The notes below the pieces were generated by a model that was given only the letters and a program-made list of their open reading frames with translations, made no database searches and was not told the origin of the DNA. From the NCBI GenBank assembly GCA_947382415.1, contig CANCYO010000003.1, forward strand, positions 1 to 64,000: a stretch of DNA of 64,000 bases, in the 5' to 3' direction. The translations under genes were made by a program, and so were the position numbers. Origin of the DNA: an uncultured Lachnospiraceae bacterium (GTDB taxonomy: Bacteria > Bacillota > Clostridia > Lachnospirales > Lachnospiraceae). Shown here one piece after another: positions 53,227-62,115 of the stretch. Position 1 is the first letter of the stretch. Every line of letters starts with the position of its first letter.

Positions 53227-55956
53227 CTATCCAACCAACTTATCCAACATTTCTATAATTTTTTCTTTCTCGCCACTGCCATTAGTCTTAAATCTCAGTA
53301 GCGGAATTTCATATAGTTCCATTATATGGTTCTTTAAAAAATCTCGTGAAGCTTGTACAGTACCTTCTCTGTGGTATTGATAACCGTCAACTTCAAGCGC
53401 CAGCACAGGCTTCTTGCCAATTCTGTTATATATCAGAAAATCCAGATGTGTTGCCGGATTCATTGCATACCGGCATTCCTGTTCATTTAATAATTTCGGA
53501 TTCTTAATCAACATATTCAACGGAAAATGGCAGAGAACATCCAGACTTGAATACCTGCTGTCGGCGATAATTTCCTCTACCAGTGAATACATCAGATTCT
53601 CCGAATCATATTCTGATACCTTTTTATGCTTCTGCAGATATGCCATTCTTTCCTTGGTATACTGCTTATAAAGGTAGTCAAAAATAGAATATATTTTACT
53701 CTCAGACACCTTGAAATTATTATATTGAATGTAATCTATCAAATCTGTTATATTACGCTCTTTTGATTGTTCATTTCCAGTTACGACCAATATCAATTTC
53801 TTTTTTGCTCTTGATACAGCAACATTGATTAAATATGGGTCATCTGCAAAATCAGATATCTCATCATCCACCGTAGAAATAATAATATTTTCTTTCTCCC
53901 TGCCCTGGAACTTATGCACTGTAGCCGCATCAATATCAGTTATCTCCCTGCTTAATGCTTTCACCTGATTTTTGTATGGTGCAATAATTCCAGTCTCTTT
54001 AGGATTGGAAACATATTTAGGCATAATCTCATTTTTAATAACATCTATCTGGCGCTGACTATAATGGTCACGTTCGTGGTTTCCTACTACTGTTTTTACC
54101 ACCGACAAAACATCCTCTTCACCCTTATCCACTGTCATTATAATCAATTCACCACGGTAGAATTTCTGGTTGCAAAAATTAATTATTTTAGGATGGCATC
54201 TATAATGCTCCCGCAATAATGTTTGTGTTACATTTGGCATAACATCCAAAACAGACTGCAGAAAACTTTTTGTATACTGATATCCTTCATTCAAACTAAA
54301 AGTGTCAAATATAGCTTTTGCTTTGACTTTTATATCATCCGTAACAACATTCGGTAGTTGCCTAGTGTCACCCACAATAACAACATTCCTTGCGCAGGAA
54401 AGTGCCAACGCACCAGTTGCAATATCTACCTGAGATGCCTCATCCATGATAAGGTAATCATACACCACATTTGAATTCAAGCTATTTCTTGACGAAAATG
54501 TTGTACTCAATATAACGGGATACTCAGCCAAAACATCATCAGATTGTTTCCACAAATCTTCTTCGCTAAAAATTTTTCTGCAAGTGTTTTTTTCATATCT
54601 TCTTGCCAGGCTGTCCTTTAATAAAACCATCGACAGCTTGCATAAATCATCAAGCAAATCCTTATTAACACTATTCAGATACTTTTCAATCTCTTCAATT
54701 TCCGCAAACAATTCCGCCTGTCTGGCATAATAATACATAGCCTGAAAAGTTATAATTATCTTTGAAATATCCTGCTTATAAAAGTTCCAATCTGCTACTC
54801 CATATTTTAAAAAGGCCTTTATCTTAAACCAAAATCCTATTGCCTTTTTCTCCTCCAAAATAAACTGGCATTCCTGCCACAACATCATCCAATGCTTTGA
54901 AGATATATTTTTCCTGAATTTTATTCTTTCTGTATCAACATCGGATTCTCTAACATATTGATCAAAATATTTCTGTTCTGTGACCAACCGTGAAAATTCC
55001 TGTCTTAAACCTGCCAGTCTCTCCTGTTTATCAAAAACTGTTTTTAACTGACTGGTTTGCTCTGCTAGCCTCGTCTGCAAAACAGTTGGATTCTCATTGA
55101 TTTTCCACGACGAAAAAATCGGGTAATTCGCATCTTGATGTTCAACAAATAGCTTCTTGTTCCTGGCGCTTCCTAAGGTTGCAGCAACAAAACCCAGATT
55201 ATACTTGGGTGAAGATAATTTTTCATATACATTTTCCGTTGCCGAATTATTGTTCGATACTACCTGTACCGTTTTTCCCTGCATTAATATATTGGCAATA
55301 ATATTTAACATTGTTTGCGTCTTGCCGGTTCCGGGAGGACCCTGTATCACACTGATCTGATTCTCCATGGCACTTTTTACAGCCCTGTACTGACTGTTAT
55401 TGCATCCAAAAGGAAAAATTGGTGTAGATTCACGCCCTGCTTTACTAACCTGCAATGAAGATGGATTTAAATATTTAGCTAATGCTACATCACTGCCCAC
55501 AAAAGAAATTCTGTCAAACTGCCTGGCTAACAGTTTTTCGCCGGTCTCTTCATTTCTAATATCGCTCAAACCTGCAATCTGCTTTATATATTCAAAGACA
55601 TTTGCAGACTGACTCTGACTGAGACATGACTGAATAATATGTAAGTCTCTCTGACGATAATCTCTCTCACTTCCATCACCAAAACAGATATGCCAATAGA
55701 ACTCGTATGCACTTTTAAATACATATATTGCTTCAATATCAAAGAATTCCCGTCCTTCTCTGCTAATACGAAACATACTTGGATTTAAAACTGCAGGATC
55801 CGTCAATTTTTCCACATTTGAATATGCGTACGAATATATTTTTCCACTATTGAATCTTACATCCCATTTCTGAGTATCTGTATTATACATACATGACATT
55901 ATTTCAGTTGTTTTTATTTCACCCTTGATAATGACCATATAATATCTTGTGTTCAT
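53227..55956 (-). CDS. SF1 (Upf1-like) helicase with C-terminal PD-(D/E)XK-like nuclease domain
   Basis: The ATG at 55956 follows GAGGAACAG; 909 residues. After a unique N-terminal ~180 residues come a Q-motif 'NNSQYRAVKSAM', Walker A 'GPPGTGKT' (206-213), a helical insert (~270-490), Walker B 'LIMDEASQVD', 'VGDTRQLP', 'LREHYRCHPKI', 'GIIAPYKNQV', 'VHKFQGREKE' and 'NVAVSRAKKKLILV'. The last ~120 residues form a nuclease-like fold: 'THLDFLIYNRIGKKPVLALE', 'VDGYQYHREG', 'RDFLKNHIMELYEIPLLRF'. Similar helicase-nuclease fusions occur in bacterial conflict systems. First gene of the four-gene unit, 8 nt before the NTPase-Mrr gene, and AT-rich. Confidence 0.9.
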   Translation of the reverse strand: MNTRYYMVIIKGEIKTTEIMSCMYNTDTQKWDVRFNSGKIYSYAYSNVEKLTDPAVLNPSMFRISREGREFFDIEAIYVFKSAYEFYWHICFGDGSERDYRQRDLHIIQSCLSQSQSANVFEYIKQIAGLSDIRNEETGEKLLARQFDRISFVGSDVALAKYLNPSSLQVSKAGRESTPIFPFGCNNSQYRAVKSAMENQISVIQGPPGTGKTQTMLNIIANILMQGKTVQVVSNNNSATENVYEKLSSPKYNLGFVAATLGSARNKKLFVEHQDANYPIFSSWKINENPTVLQTRLAEQTSQLKTVFDKQERLAGLRQEFSRLVTEQKYFDQYVRESDVDTERIKFRKNISSKHWMMLWQECQFILEEKKAIGFWFKIKAFLKYGVADWNFYKQDISKIIITFQAMYYYARQAELFAEIEEIEKYLNSVNKDLLDDLCKLSMVLLKDSLARRYEKNTCRKIFSEEDLWKQSDDVLAEYPVILSTTFSSRNSLNSNVVYDYLIMDEASQVDIATGALALSCARNVVIVGDTRQLPNVVTDDIKVKAKAIFDTFSLNEGYQYTKSFLQSVLDVMPNVTQTLLREHYRCHPKIINFCNQKFYRGELIIMTVDKGEEDVLSVVKTVVGNHERDHYSQRQIDVIKNEIMPKYVSNPKETGIIAPYKNQVKALSREITDIDAATVHKFQGREKENIIISTVDDEISDFADDPYLINVAVSRAKKKLILVVTGNEQSKERNITDLIDYIQYNNFKVSESKIYSIFDYLYKQYTKERMAYLQKHKKVSEYDSENLMYSLVEEIIADSRYSSLDVLCHFPLNMLIKNPKLLNEQECRYAMNPATHLDFLIYNRIGKKPVLALEVDGYQYHREGTVQASRDFLKNHIMELYEIPLLRFKTNGSGEKEKIIEMLDKLVG

Positions 55957-56063
55957 CTGTTCCTCACTGCTTCTTATCCGTACACTGAATACCCTTGAAT
56001 ATCCTCTCCACAGAACAATGCACTTGCCCACCGGCCAACTTATCACTCGTTAAAGCTCTTGCA

Positions 56064-57041
56064 CTATCTTCCGCTCAACAGTCCCACCAGATTCACATAC
56101 AGCTCCTGCTGTATCTCCAGATAGCGTCCAAGCCTGCTCCACTGAAAAGGCACCTTCGCCCCGCGTCCCAGAGGATGTCTGCAACGGCGGAAACCTTCCG
56201 CAATTCCCTTCAGATAAACCGTCCCCATCCCTTTTCGGCAGAAAAACAGCCATTTGATCACAAATCCCGGAATCAGAAAAGGAAGATTCCAGACGATCTG
56301 TCCAATCGGCATATTTTTGTACAGAACATAGACGCTGTTGGCGGCGGCCAGCTCTGTCTTGCGCGGATTATAGCGGGAACCGGTGGACGCGCTGCCAACA
56401 TGCAACACCTCAGCCGCGGGCTCATATAAATTATGATATCCATGGAGGCGGGCCCGATATCCCAGATCCAGATCCTCCAGATAGGCAAAATGCAGCTCGT
56501 CGAAAAGACCGATCTCCTCCAGAATACTGCGCCTGTAGATAGCCGCACCGCCGCAGGCAGAGAAGACTCTGACTCTCCTGCCATAGTCTTCGGCAGGTCT
56601 CCCCTTGCCCCGGGCATAAGCCCAGCCCAAAACGGTATACAGATCTCCTGCGTCATCGATCAGATCCGGTCTGTCCCACATCAGCATCCTCGCGCTGACA
56701 GAAAATACTTTGCTGTTTTTCCTAATAGCGTTATATAGACTTTTAACAAATCCTGATTTAACTTTTGTGTCATTGTTCAATAGGATGATATAAGGTGTAT
56801 CTGAGGCGCGAATCCCTACATTGACCGCATGGCAGAAGCCTGTATTCTCCGCAAGGCGGATGACTCTGACTGCGGGAAAAAGCGTTTCAGCCTGCTCGGC
56901 GCTTCCGTCCCCCGAGGCATTGTCCACCACCAACACTTGAAAAGCGGGGGTTCCCGCCTCTTGGGCATAGAGGGATTCCAGACAATCCTTTAAATAATTG
57001 ATTCCATTGTAGTTAGGTATTACAACCGTTATTTTATCCAT
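56064..57041 (-). CDS. Family 2 glycosyltransferase
   Basis: A GT-A fold enzyme of 325 residues. 'ITVVIPNYNGINYLKDCLES' is the nucleotide-sugar binding start, 'TPYIILLNNDTKVKSGFV' gives the metal-binding NND, and 'FAYLEDLDLGYRARLHGY' the ED motif of rhamnosyl- and other wall sugar transferases. The ATG at 57041 follows GGGGAGG and is one base after the stop of the upstream glycosyltransferase. About 107 nt later the helicase gene begins with no clear terminator between. Confidence 0.93.
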   Translation of the reverse strand: MDKITVVIPNYNGINYLKDCLESLYAQEAGTPAFQVLVVDNASGDGSAEQAETLFPAVRVIRLAENTGFCHAVNVGIRASDTPYIILLNNDTKVKSGFVKSLYNAIRKNSKVFSVSARMLMWDRPDLIDDAGDLYTVLGWAYARGKGRPAEDYGRRVRVFSACGGAAIYRRSILEEIGLFDELHFAYLEDLDLGYRARLHGYHNLYEPAAEVLHVGSASTGSRYNPRKTELAAANSVYVLYKNMPIGQIVWNLPFLIPGFVIKWLFFCRKGMGTVYLKGIAEGFRRCRHPLGRGAKVPFQWSRLGRYLEIQQELYVNLVGLLSGR

Positions 57042-57042
57042 G

Positions 57043-58446
57043 TTAAACCTCCCCCACATGTTCCTTCCTGCACCAGAGAATACGATACCCCTGTTCCCTG
57101 ATGGCTTGACATAATCTCAAACTAAGCGCCTGCAGATCCGTACCCTTGGGCAGCAGCGACACATCAAAAACAGCCTCCCCGGGTCTGTGCCGATAAGAAA
57201 CACCCGTTATCTCTCTGAACAGGCCCCATAACTCCCTGCGCAGAGCAATACAGCGGATATCCACGGCATCCGCGTCCTGCGTGAGCACTGCCCGATGCAG
57301 ATAGCCACTATAGTAGACTCGAAGTCCCTGAAAGTAGACTTTTCCATGAGAATCCATCCTGCCGCCCACAATTTTCCCGCTTCTGACCACAGGTCCGCCC
57401 ACAGCGCCCAGATCCGGTCTGGAAGCAAAAACGGCATCCGGGAAAGCTCCTCCCCGATATTTTACACAATAAAATCCCACATGTTTCAAAGGGACGGCCT
57501 GCCCTGCAAAGCCGTTCCGGTCAATATGTTCCTGCAGCGCCCGCCGTCCCGCTTTGTACGCATAAGCCTTGCTGCGGGGATTCTCGGCTGTGGACGCCGT
57601 ATGGCAGCGCCAGTGATAGAGGATTCCCGGCACATGACAGACGAGGGATTCTCTCTCCGGCCGACGGGGAATCTCCAGCTCCGTCACCGCGCGCAGAACA
57701 AAGTCATAGTCCTGAGCGCCGTCGAATTTCCGGCGAAACTTCAGCTTTTGCATCAGTCCTCGTTCCGTTACCATAAAATGACATATGTAATTATTGCTCA
57801 GTATTAAATCATAATTAAATTTTTCTTTGTAATTAGGTTCATAATATACATTTCCCTGGCCATTGCATTTGTCCTCATCGGAGTAGAGTAACAGCGGACT
57901 CTCTCCCTGCTCCCTTCCCCGGCGGATCGCCTCCGCCATCTCAAAAAGAGCATCCGGCGCAAGGAGATCATCATGATCCAAAAGGCCTATATACGCGTTT
58001 TGGGCATATTCCAGCGCCTCGATGGTATTACCGGAAATGCCCGCATTCTTCGATAGTCTGACATAACGGATGCCGGGGCAGTCTGTATATGCTTCCGCCA
58101 CCTCCTTCACACTGTCGTCCTCTGTGGCATCCGCCAGAATCAGCTCCCAGTCAGGATAACTCTGGACCTGCACAGAATGGATCAGCTCCCGCAGATACCG
58201 GGCCGGTGTACGATAGGCAGGCACCACGATGCTGAACGTGATGCCCTCATATACGCCCTGCGCTGCACCCTCCCGGACTTTCTTCCTCTGCTTTTCCAGC
58301 TCTGCCTCTGATGGCGGCTCATAGGCATAGGGCGGCGTCTTTCTCTCCTCAAGGCGCTCCCGCACTGCATACCATGTGCTGCGCAGACCGTTCCTCTGCA
58401 GATAATATATGGTTTTCCTGATATTTGCCAGATTTACCGCTCCCAC
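57043..58446 (-). CDS. Family 2 glycosyltransferase with N-terminal extension
   Basis: An N-terminal helical region (~60 residues) precedes the GT-A domain: 'FSIVVPAYRTPARYLRELI', 'AYIGLLDHDDLLAPDALFEM' with the DHDD metal site, 'LLLYSDEDKCNG', and 'GAQDYDFVLRAV' with the acceptor-side Asp. I favour the GTG at 58446, six nt after GAGGAG; the ATG at 58494 lacks a site and would add 16 residues. Length 467. The sugar and acceptor are unknown; the context is surface polysaccharide. Confidence 0.9.
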   Translation of the reverse strand: MGAVNLANIRKTIYYLQRNGLRSTWYAVRERLEERKTPPYAYEPPSEAELEKQRKKVREGAAQGVYEGITFSIVVPAYRTPARYLRELIHSVQVQSYPDWELILADATEDDSVKEVAEAYTDCPGIRYVRLSKNAGISGNTIEALEYAQNAYIGLLDHDDLLAPDALFEMAEAIRRGREQGESPLLLYSDEDKCNGQGNVYYEPNYKEKFNYDLILSNNYICHFMVTERGLMQKLKFRRKFDGAQDYDFVLRAVTELEIPRRPERESLVCHVPGILYHWRCHTASTAENPRSKAYAYKAGRRALQEHIDRNGFAGQAVPLKHVGFYCVKYRGGAFPDAVFASRPDLGAVGGPVVRSGKIVGGRMDSHGKVYFQGLRVYYSGYLHRAVLTQDADAVDIRCIALRRELWGLFREITGVSYRHRPGEAVFDVSLLPKGTDLQALSLRLCQAIREQGYRILWCRKEHVGEV

Positions 58447-58555
58447 TATCTGCTCCTCTCCAAATTCTCCAAATAAGGAAACAGCAAACCTCACGCCATG
58501 CCTGTTTGCTGCGAAGGCGGAAATTCGCTGTTTCTCAAAATCGTATCTTTTTAAT

Positions 58556-60277
58556 TTACAGCAGTGCTTTGATGTCCTCGGTCAGCTTCGCATTCTTCGC
58601 CGCCGCATCCTCGATGCTGTCTCCCTTTACGCCGATATAGAACTTGATCTTGGGCTCCGTGCCGGACGGACGGGCGCAGCACCAGTTGTTGTCGGGAAGC
58701 TCGAAATAGAGCACATTGGACTTGGGAAGGCCGGTGGGCGTCTTCTCTCCCGTCTCCATATCCAGGATCACATCCTCCTGATAATCACGGAACTTCAACA
58801 CCTTCAGATCGCCGAAGGCTTTGGGAGGATTCTTGCGCAGCTTATCCATGATCTCCGCGATCTGTTTTGCTCCGTCGATACCCTTCAAGGTGATAGTGTA
58901 CTGGGTCTCCTTGAAATAGCCGTATTTCTCATAGGTCTCCAGCATCATATCCCAGAGGGTCTTGCCGTGCTTCTTGCAGTAAGCCGCAACCTCGCACAGA
59001 CACATCACAGCCACGATGGCGTCCTTGTCCCTTGCGTGGGTTCCCACCAGACATCCGTAGGACTCCTCCAGACCAAATACATAATTGTTGCTGCCGCTCT
59101 GCTCAAAGAGCTTGATCTGCTCGCCGATAAACTTGAAGCCTGTGAGAACCTCAATGAGCTTCACATGATAACTTGCAGCGATAGGGAAGGTCATATTGGT
59201 GGTCACGATGGTAGTGATCATGGCAGGATTTTCCGGCATGGTGCCTGTTGCCGCTTTTTCCCGCAGCACATACTCGGCGATGAGCATACCGGACATATTG
59301 CCGGTGAAAGCCACATATTCGCCGGTCTTCGTATCCTTGGCGTACACGCCCAGACGGTCCGCGTCGGGATCGGTGGCAAGCACAATGTCCGCATCCTTCT
59401 CTTTTGCCAGATTCAGGGCATAGGTAAATGCCTTGGGATCCTCGGGATTGGGATATTCCAGCGTGGTGAAATTCGGATCGGGATTCTCCTGCTCGGGAAC
59501 CACATACACGTTCTTGAAGCCCAGCTCAGACAGCACACGCTGTACAGGTTTATTGCCGGTTCCGCACAGAGGAGTGTATACAATCTTGATATCGTCCGCA
59601 ACTTCCGCGATGACATCGGGATGAATGATCTGCTTCTTCAGCTCCACCATGTAGGCGTCGTCAATCTCCTTACCGATGACCTGATACAGCCCGGCTTTCT
59701 CAGCCTCCGCCTTGTCCATGGTCTTTAAGCTGTGATAATCCGTGATATTCAAAACTTCTGTAATGATCTCTTTATCCTTGGGTGCGGTCACCTGTGCGCC
59801 GTCCTCCCAGTATACCTTGTAACCGTTGTACTCAGGGGGATTGTGGCTGGCCGTTACCATGATACCTGCCGTACAGCCCAGTGTGCGCAGTGCAAAGGAA
59901 AGCTCAGGGGTAGGTCTGAGGCTCTCAAATATGTACGCCTTGATCCCGTTAGCTGCCAGACACAGTGCAGCAACATTGGCAAATTCAGTGGACATACGGC
60001 GATTGTCGTAGGAAATAGCGACGCCCTTGCCCTGAGTGCCCTGCTTCAGAATAAAATTAGCCAAGCCCTGCGTAGCCTTGCGGACAGTGTAAATATTCAT
60101 GCGGTTCGTTCCTGCGCCGATGATGCCGCGCATTCCTCCGGTGCCAAACTCAAGCTCTTTGTAAAAACGCTCTTCGATCTCCGCTGCGTCATCCTTGATG
60201 GACTCCAGCTCTTTCTTGGTATCCGGATCGAAATAATCGTCCTCCAGCCAGAACTTGTACTCCTCCATATAACCCAT
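58556..60277 (-). CDS. pgcA: Phosphoglucomutase/phosphomannomutase family (alpha-D-phosphohexomutase)
   Basis: Interconverts hexose 6- and 1-phosphates, supplying Glc-1-P for UDP-glucose and related donors. The phosphoserine loop 'GIMVTASHNPPEYNGYKVY' places Ser144; the metal loop is 'VLATDPDADRLGVY', the sugar loop 'GLEESYGCLVG', and the phosphate-binding loop 'RPSGTEPKIKFYIGV'. The 573-residue length and 'YKFWLEDDYFD' start fit the firmicute PgcA group. AAGGAGG precedes the ATG. It lies upstream of two glycosyltransferases in the same direction. Confidence 0.95.
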   Translation of the reverse strand: MGYMEEYKFWLEDDYFDPDTKKELESIKDDAAEIEERFYKELEFGTGGMRGIIGAGTNRMNIYTVRKATQGLANFILKQGTQGKGVAISYDNRRMSTEFANVAALCLAANGIKAYIFESLRPTPELSFALRTLGCTAGIMVTASHNPPEYNGYKVYWEDGAQVTAPKDKEIITEVLNITDYHSLKTMDKAEAEKAGLYQVIGKEIDDAYMVELKKQIIHPDVIAEVADDIKIVYTPLCGTGNKPVQRVLSELGFKNVYVVPEQENPDPNFTTLEYPNPEDPKAFTYALNLAKEKDADIVLATDPDADRLGVYAKDTKTGEYVAFTGNMSGMLIAEYVLREKAATGTMPENPAMITTIVTTNMTFPIAASYHVKLIEVLTGFKFIGEQIKLFEQSGSNNYVFGLEESYGCLVGTHARDKDAIVAVMCLCEVAAYCKKHGKTLWDMMLETYEKYGYFKETQYTITLKGIDGAKQIAEIMDKLRKNPPKAFGDLKVLKFRDYQEDVILDMETGEKTPTGLPKSNVLYFELPDNNWCCARPSGTEPKIKFYIGVKGDSIEDAAAKNAKLTEDIKALL

Positions 60278-60443
60278 CTGTACTTCCTCCTTCTATTTCT
60301 TTATATGCGTCACCCTCAGGTGTAACACTTTCCCGTTCCATACTCTGCACATCCCGAATCCGCTTTTGTCAGAGCTGTTCTATTTGAATATTTTACCACA
60401 CATTTACAATTCTGAAAAGGAGTTTGTACACTCTCTTTCAGGC

Positions 60444-60512
60444 AAAAATCCAGAGTTATCGATGCAGATTTTGAATATTTTTTAAAAACTGCAATGATAA
60501 CTCTGGATTTTT
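60444..60512 (-). terminator. Terminator of the kinase gene at 60517
   Basis: AAAATCCAGAGTTATC pairs perfectly with GATAACTCTGGATTTT, with an inner TGCAG/CTGCA pairing. T-rich tracts follow on both strands, so it can stop transcription in either direction. Confidence 0.85.
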
Positions 60513-60516
60513 TATT

Positions 60517-61128
60517 TTATAAAATCTTCTCCTTCCATGCCGCAATCTGTGAAAATATTTCTTCCATATTTATTTTTGAAAAATCTGTTGTATCAACCTT
60601 AATCTGTCTGCCATCAACGCAGAAAGCATCAAATCCCCTGCGTTCTATTCCACGAACAAAGCTTTCATAAGAAATAGTTTTTACTTCCGGAGTTTTCAGA
60701 TGATTTTCTTTCTTTTCCGGATAACAGTCATTCACAACATGCCCCCTGTGCCTGTCAGGACTGCTTTGCCGTTCCAAAAAGCGCTGGTAAATCACTTTAT
60801 AATCGCCTGTTAAAGTAATGGTCAACGCAGGATATCGATATTTTTCCATAAGATTTTTTATTCCATCTTCTGATGAATATTCAAAATTATTCTCTAAAAT
60901 AAAAGGCTGCCCTGTTTTCATAAGCTGACCTGCGACATAATACATAATTTCCATACTGGCAGTTCCAAGATTCACTTTTTCTGCTCTCGACTGAAAACCA
61001 ACATGGTCAAACAGCAATTCTTTGATGGTGTCTTTTGAAATAACAGGCAGCTTCAGCCTTTCTGACACGGCTTCTGCCATAGTGCTTTTTCCTGCTGCCG
61101 GAATACCTGTCACTAATATAAAATACAT
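60517..61128 (-). CDS. Small P-loop kinase-like protein (AAA_33/zeta-toxin type)
   Basis: Walker A 'VTGIPAAGKST' (residues 6-16) opens the protein, followed by 'VISKDTIKELLFD', which is the DxD/Lys strand of small-molecule kinases, and 'FLERQSSPDRHRGH', a lid-like Arg-rich stretch. The 203-residue length fits chloramphenicol- or zeta-type phosphotransferases and tRNA or sugar kinases; the substrate is unclear. AAGGAGG precedes the ATG. It starts 3 nt after the DeoR gene stop, so the two are co-expressed and the DeoR ligand may be its substrate or product. Confidence 0.85.
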   Translation of the reverse strand: MYFILVTGIPAAGKSTMAEAVSERLKLPVISKDTIKELLFDHVGFQSRAEKVNLGTASMEIMYYVAGQLMKTGQPFILENNFEYSSEDGIKNLMEKYRYPALTITLTGDYKVIYQRFLERQSSPDRHRGHVVNDCYPEKKENHLKTPEVKTISYESFVRGIERRGFDAFCVDGRQIKVDTTDFSKINMEEIFSQIAAWKEKIL

Positions 61129-61131
61129 TTC

Positions 61132-61914
61132 TCACGCCTCCTTCAAATCAACTGTTTCCACTGCAACTCCAAGCTCCCTTACCTGCAGCAGAAAATCCTC
61201 AGATACATTATGATCCGTAATCAGTAAATCATAATCTTTTACCTGACACACAGAATGGATGGAATTTTTTCCTATCTTTTTAGACGGGTATAACCCAATA
61301 TTCATTCCGCTGTTCTTCATAACAGCTTTGCCAAATTCCACACCGGCCGGATCGTGAATGGAGGCCCCAAAATCCAGAGATAATGCTGTGTGTGATAAAA
61401 ACGCTTTATCCATTCGGATATTTTTTACCATTTGAATGGTATAAAAATCATGGCAGTGACCGCGATGGGACATTTCGCCGCCCAATAATATAACGGATAT
61501 ATTCATTTTTTTCCGCAATACCTCTGCGATGGTAACGGAATTTGTCAATACTGTAACGGTTACATCTTCCGGCAGATTTTCAGCCATATAATAACCGACT
61601 AAAGATGTGGTAATATAAATGACATCCTTATTTTGGATATATTCAATGGCTTTTTGGGCAACTGCAAGATAATCAGTCTGAATTTCTTTTCTATCTATCG
61701 GATTATATGTCAGCGTGGGATAAATTTCTTTTGGATTAACGGCAATGGCACCGCCATGCGTTCTCTGCAGCAATCCTTTACTTTCCAATATCTTTAAGTC
61801 CCGCCTTGCACAATCCGCTGAAATTTGATAACATTCCTGAATTTCTGATACCAGGATTCGTCCTGTTTGGTTTATTTTGCGAATAATATCTTTCTGTCGT
61901 TCTTCCATAAACAT
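61132..61914 (-). CDS. DeoR family transcriptional regulator
   Basis: The N-terminal HTH 'ERQKDIIRKINQTGRILVSE' and 'QISADCARRDLKILESKGLL' with 'QRTHGGAI' are the DeoR/GlpR signature. The C-terminal sugar-phosphate sensor domain has 'KDVIYITTSLVGYYMAENL', 'VTVLTNSVTIAEVL', 'VILLGGEM' and 'YDLLITDHNVSEDFL'. The 260-residue length is standard. GAGGTG precedes the ATG at 61914. The usual role is repression relieved by a phosphorylated sugar. It probably controls itself and the adjacent kinase through the repeats at 61942-61982. Confidence 0.94.
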   Translation of the reverse strand: MFMEERQKDIIRKINQTGRILVSEIQECYQISADCARRDLKILESKGLLQRTHGGAIAVNPKEIYPTLTYNPIDRKEIQTDYLAVAQKAIEYIQNKDVIYITTSLVGYYMAENLPEDVTVTVLTNSVTIAEVLRKKMNISVILLGGEMSHRGHCHDFYTIQMVKNIRMDKAFLSHTALSLDFGASIHDPAGVEFGKAVMKNSGMNIGLYPSKKIGKNSIHSVCQVKDYDLLITDHNVSEDFLLQVRELGVAVETVDLKEA

Positions 61915-61949
61915 AATAACACCTCATTTTCACGTTTTTAATTGTTTGC

Positions 61950-61993
61950 ACTTGTTTATATTTGATTATACTTGTTTGTTCCTGAATATGCAA
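61950..61993 (-). promoter_or_regulatory. Promoter of the DeoR/kinase unit with flanking direct repeats
   Basis: On the minus strand TTGCAT (61988-61993) and TATAAT (61965-61970) are 17 nt apart. Direct repeats ACTTGTTT (plus strand) at 61950-61957 and 61970-61977, exactly 20 bp apart, bracket the -10 box, and a third TTGTTT lies at 61942. This suits an autoregulatory DeoR operator. Confidence 0.7.
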
Positions 61994-62115
61994 GCTTTTT
62001 ATTACTTTTCGCTTGTCACCCCTTTGATGCAAAAAGAATAAGATTTTGATGCATAAACTATGCATCTGTGTGATAAAGTCAGATCAACGCATAAGAAAGG
62101 AGCAGGTGACGGAAG

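Noticed and set aside
46469..55956. Prophage or integrative element
   Set aside because: No integrase, capsid, terminase, relaxase or flanking attachment repeats were found; treated as an accessory island without identified mobility genes.
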